DNA of 64,000 nucleotides from Amycolatopsis sp. WAC 01376. Lineage in GTDB: Bacteria > Actinomycetota > Actinomycetes > Mycobacteriales > Pseudonocardiaceae. Position numbers and translations under genes: made by a program. Under the pieces are notes generated by a model that worked only from the letters and a program-made list of their open reading frames with translations, searched no databases and had not been told where the DNA came from. Positions 61,462-64,000 of the stretch are shown piece by piece. The stretch spans positions 682,001 through 746,000 of the forward strand of contig NZ_QHKL01000004.1 of NCBI RefSeq assembly GCF_003947415.1, in the 5' to 3' direction. Position 1 is the stretch's first letter. Every line of letters starts with the position of its first letter.

Positions 61462-62009
61462 CGTGATCTCTCCTCGGATGGCCCGATGGGCAGCGCCATC
61501 AATGATCCGGTACGTAAAAGGACGTATGCGTCTCTCCACTCGGATGCGGATTGTGGTGGCGGGAGTTCGACTCCGGCTATCCCGCCAGTCGCAGCGAACT
61601 CCGTCATGAGGGCGGCCATCAGATCAGCTGCCTCCCGCGTCGTCTCGGACGCGTTCGATGGATCATCGAGACTGAGGCCGAGTACGAGGGCTCCTTCTTC
61701 CGTAACGGTGACGATGGCGTCGTAATGCCCGATTGCCCGGAGGTACAGGGAGAAGGCACGTTCGGCCGCGTCATCCCGGCATAACTCCGCCAGCGCGTCA
61801 GCGTCACCATGAGCGGGGTCGTGCGAGACAAAAGTCCGAACGAACGCCGGGAATCTCGGGTCACCCGGCTGCTCAACGTCGACGTAGCGATCGATGAAGC
61901 GCGACAGCGAGCCGTCCCGGTCGCCGGGCTCCACCCATACGTAGACATCGAATACCGGGGGCACACCAGATGGTACCGCGCTGCCTGGCCGGATCACGTT
62001 CATCGACAT
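61458..62009 (-). CDS. Hypothetical protein (coupled pair, first gene)
   Basis: 183 residues from the ATG at 62009 (a second in-frame ATG lies at 62003). VFDVYVWVEPGDRDGSLSRF, DRYVDVEQPGDPRFPAFVRT and IVTVTEEGALVLGLSLDDPS suggest a compact alpha/beta protein of the kind found among actinobacterial immunity-like or contact-dependent accessory proteins, but no family can be named. It ends in an ATGA overlap with the next gene and is divergent from the 135-residue gene at 62055. Confidence 0.6.
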   Translation of the reverse strand: MSMNVIRPGSAVPSGVPPVFDVYVWVEPGDRDGSLSRFIDRYVDVEQPGDPRFPAFVRTFVSHDPAHGDADALAELCRDDAAERAFSLYLRAIGHYDAIVTVTEEGALVLGLSLDDPSNASETTREAADLMAALMTEFAATGGIAGVELPPPQSASEWRDAYVLLRTGSLMALPIGPSEERSR

Positions 62010-62054
62010 GAGGGCGCACTTGGCAGGGCGCGTGCCATACGGAACGATGATCCG

Positions 62055-62462
62055 GTGCTGGTTCAGGTGGAGCGGTTCTCCCGGATTCCCGGCGATGCCG
62101 CACTGGTCACTCTGAGGACCTCGGTCGGGACCGTGCCTGCGTCCTGGGGCGGAAACCTGAAGGCGGCAGTGGGCGAGCACCACATCGAGTGGGAACTGGA
62201 CGAGGACTTCCGGTGGGGGTTCAACTGCTCGCCGGCCGCAGTCGAGGAACCATGCCTTTACCAGACCGAAAGCGGAGTCTTCTGCCGAGGACGGCTCGGC
62301 CTCACCGGAATTCAGGCGGCGCAGGCGTTCGCGCACCTGGAGCTGGCGGACGCGGTGATCGACCTCGGCCATATCGACGGCCTGCCTCAAGGGATGGCCG
62401 GAGCATGGGTCGAGATCAACCTAAGACCTGAGAAGATCAAAATCCATCCCTACCAGATATGA
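62055..62462 (+). CDS. Hypothetical protein
   Basis: 135 residues from the GTG at 62055; the open frame extends further upstream but overlaps the divergent gene. The body VQVERFSRIPGDAALVTLRT, EHHIEWELDEDFRWGFNCSP, FCRGRLGLTGIQAAQAFAHL and MAGAWVEINLRPEKIKIHP has normal globular composition. Three Cys are present. The family is not recognised. Confidence 0.55.
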   Translation: MLVQVERFSRIPGDAALVTLRTSVGTVPASWGGNLKAAVGEHHIEWELDEDFRWGFNCSPAAVEEPCLYQTESGVFCRGRLGLTGIQAAQAFAHLELADAVIDLGHIDGLPQGMAGAWVEINLRPEKIKIHPYQI

Positions 62463-62607
62463 CCTGCCAGCCACTGGCACCAGTCGCTCATCGGCATGAC
62501 CGCGCTTGCTCGTCTGTCGACCGATTCGCGGCATGAGCGGACGTTGGACCGTTAGGGTGTCGTTGCCGCTCGGCCCGCCGTGGGGCCGGCCGGTACCGTC
62601 TCCTGGT

Positions 62608-63081
62608 ATGGACACATCCGCCTTCGCGCTGATCTTCGGTGATGGAGTCGTACGGGCGAAGCTGGACTGGCAACGGGTCGTTGACGAGTGTGTCGTCGAG
62701 GAGCGATATAGCCGTTCCCGCAAGGAACTCGGCGAACTGTGCACCGTGTGGTACGCCGATGAGTCCGGACGCGACGCCGGCTACGACCACCAAGGCGCCC
62801 GTCCGTTGCGGGTGTCAGAGGTCGCGATCACCGAAGCGTCGTGGCCGCGCGCTCGTGCGTCCATGATCGCTGCGCTGCGAGCGGAGTACACCCGCACGGC
62901 CAGGCCCGTGCAGCTGACACTCCCGGGTTACCGAGTCGGTGACGAGGTGGTGCTGCTCGACGGCAACCATCGCGCGGCGGCGGCGTACCTGGCCGACGCC
63001 GATACCCGGTTGTTGCTCTACATTCTTTGTGGCCCAACAGATTCCGGGATGTTGCCCGATCTTCGGCACTACTCGCGCTAG
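62608..63081 (+). CDS. Hypothetical protein with a ParB-like DGNHR motif
   Basis: 157 residues from the ATG at 62608. Near the C-terminus the sequence YRVGDEVVLLDGNHRAAAAY resembles the D-G-x-H-R core of ParB/sulfiredoxin-fold proteins, which bind nucleotides, although the rest is not typical. The N-terminus carries VDECVVEERYSRSRKELGEL. It overlaps the convergent membrane protein gene by 4 bases. Function unknown. Confidence 0.6.
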   Translation: MDTSAFALIFGDGVVRAKLDWQRVVDECVVEERYSRSRKELGELCTVWYADESGRDAGYDHQGARPLRVSEVAITEASWPRARASMIAALRAEYTRTARPVQLTLPGYRVGDEVVLLDGNHRAAAAYLADADTRLLLYILCGPTDSGMLPDLRHYSR

Positions 63082-63911
63082 GTCGCTTCCTCTTCAGCGC
63101 CCCGTTCCACGGCGGGGTACTTGGCCTCCGCCTCGCGCATGGCGAAGTCAAACGCCAGGTTGCGCAGTGCTTCGCCCTGCTCGGTCTTGCGCAGGCGCAG
63201 CACGGCGGTCATGATCGCGAGGCTGATGAGCACAGCTCCCGGCAGGGCGATGATCTTGATAGCGACAGGCGTGCCCGACAGCACGGTCGCGTCGAGGGCG
63301 ACGAGGAGCACGGGCACGATGGTCGACACCAGGATGTTGATCTCTGCCTCGGTGTTGTCGACGCTGAGCGCAGGCGCGCGTCCGCGCAGCCACAGCTTGC
63401 TGTAGACGAACAGGTGCAACGACGCGTTCGCCTGGTGCCCGCCGCCCGCGGGCAGGCTGCGATCGAGGGCGTCGTCTCGGCGCTGCTCGTGGGAATCCAG
63501 GTGTCGCAGGATCGGGTGCAGCCCGGCGAGACGCTCGGCGAAGTCGTCGCCGAAGGAAACCCGAATCCTGGCCCACGACGCAGGAAGCGTGGGCGCTGCT
63601 TTGCGGCGGTCAAACCGCTCCACCAGGGCGGTGAGCTTGAAGCCGACCTCCCTGGCCAGATAGCCGATCACGAAGCTGGCCGCGATGGCCACCAAGACGA
63701 GCACGACAATGGCAGCGCCCTTGACGTTGGCCAGCGTGTTCATGATGAACGCGATGTCGGACTGTCCGCGCCTGGCAAGGTGCACGCAGAGTACGAGAAG
63801 CTCGGTCACCACTACGGCCCCTGGAAGAAGCACACTGGTCAAGTAGATGGCGGTGTAGAAGCTCATTCTGCTTGGCGCGGACTTGGCGACGAGTCCGCTG
63901 ACAGGCTCCAT
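63078..63911 (-). CDS. Integral membrane protein of unknown function
   Basis: 277 residues from the ATG at 63911. Two spans lie in the N-terminal third (AIYLTSVLLPGAVVVTELLV; AAIVVLVLVAIAASFVIGYL) and two near the C-terminus (INILVSTIVPVLLVALDATV; IIALPGAVLISLAIMTAVLR), enclosing a cytoplasmic domain of about 110 residues (FGDDFAERLAGLHPILRHLD; NASLHLFVYSKLWLRGRAPA). It ends with an acidic tail. No family is recognised. The layout resembles bacterial signalling or effector membrane proteins of the SLATT type, but this is only an impression. Confidence 0.6.
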   Translation of the reverse strand: MEPVSGLVAKSAPSRMSFYTAIYLTSVLLPGAVVVTELLVLCVHLARRGQSDIAFIMNTLANVKGAAIVVLVLVAIAASFVIGYLAREVGFKLTALVERFDRRKAAPTLPASWARIRVSFGDDFAERLAGLHPILRHLDSHEQRRDDALDRSLPAGGGHQANASLHLFVYSKLWLRGRAPALSVDNTEAEINILVSTIVPVLLVALDATVLSGTPVAIKIIALPGAVLISLAIMTAVLRLRKTEQGEALRNLAFDFAMREAEAKYPAVERGAEEEAT

Positions 63912-64000
63912 GCGGCCCAACTCTAGATCGGCCCGGGCGACCTGGGTAGCCGATCAGGGATTGCTGGTCGAGTTTCTACCTGACAAGACCAAAATCGTCG

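Overview
The window is high-GC actinobacterial DNA. GTG and TTG starts, ATGA/GTGA stop-start overlaps, STAND-type regulators and secreted I36/ALF-repeat proteins suggest a filamentous actinomycete. A Pseudonocardiaceae member such as Amycolatopsis is my best guess, by inference only. I saw no rRNA or tRNA gene, CRISPR array or intact transposase.

Layout. 0-3.3 kb: the tail of an acyl-CoA ligase, a coupled GNAT-PaaX regulator pair, a frameshifted alpha/beta hydrolase and a decayed SAM methyltransferase. 3.4-7.3 kb: a phage-type amidase with two small upstream genes, a DUF3159 membrane protein divergent from a TetR regulator, and a His-rich 30-residue ORF closed by a perfect hairpin. 7.5-11.9 kb: a gene graveyard holding pieces of WD40, BTAD/SARP, ABC ATPase, SufS, methyltransferase and UspA genes, interspersed with two intact small secreted proteins, each followed by a clean terminator. 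11.9-13.2 kb: an acetyl-CoA hydrolase/transferase. 13.4-19.7 kb: a tightly overlapped five-gene siderophore-type uptake operon (FecCD permease, FecE ATPase, lipoprotein, two fused membrane/ATPase ABC proteins) behind a Fur-like palindrome. 19.9-25.9 kb: housekeeping and accessory genes (SDR, MmyB-like regulator, RsgA, GNAT, methyltransferase, TPR) interrupted by a roughly 390 bp noncoding element of nested perfect palindromes. 26.1-33.4 kb: a run of exported proteins (I36-M23 peptidase, unknown protein, catalytically dead trypsin-like protein, 1130-residue ALF-repeat coiled-coil protein).

33.5-60.8 kb is the most interesting part: an uncharacterised NRPS gene cluster. A HTH/NB-ARC/TPR regulator precedes a six-gene operon. 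The first synthetase is A-T-C-A-T-C-A-T. The second is C-A-T-C-T-TE fused at its C-terminus to a complete MFS exporter, and its thioesterase has Cys in place of the nucleophilic Ser. Downstream are a threonine-dehydratase-like PLP enzyme, an SbnA-like and an SbnB-like enzyme (together an L-2,3-diaminopropionate pathway), and between them an ornithine-carbamoyltransferase homologue whose HCLP substrate motif reads HDLP. Together these predict a peptide containing diaminopropionate or its ureido derivative, released by a Cys thioesterase and exported by the same polypeptide. Two more STAND regulators, divergently arranged, close the cluster. A short TTCGATCA-type repeat recurs at three points of the locus and may be the shared operator.

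60.8-64 kb: small membrane and hypothetical proteins of unknown function.
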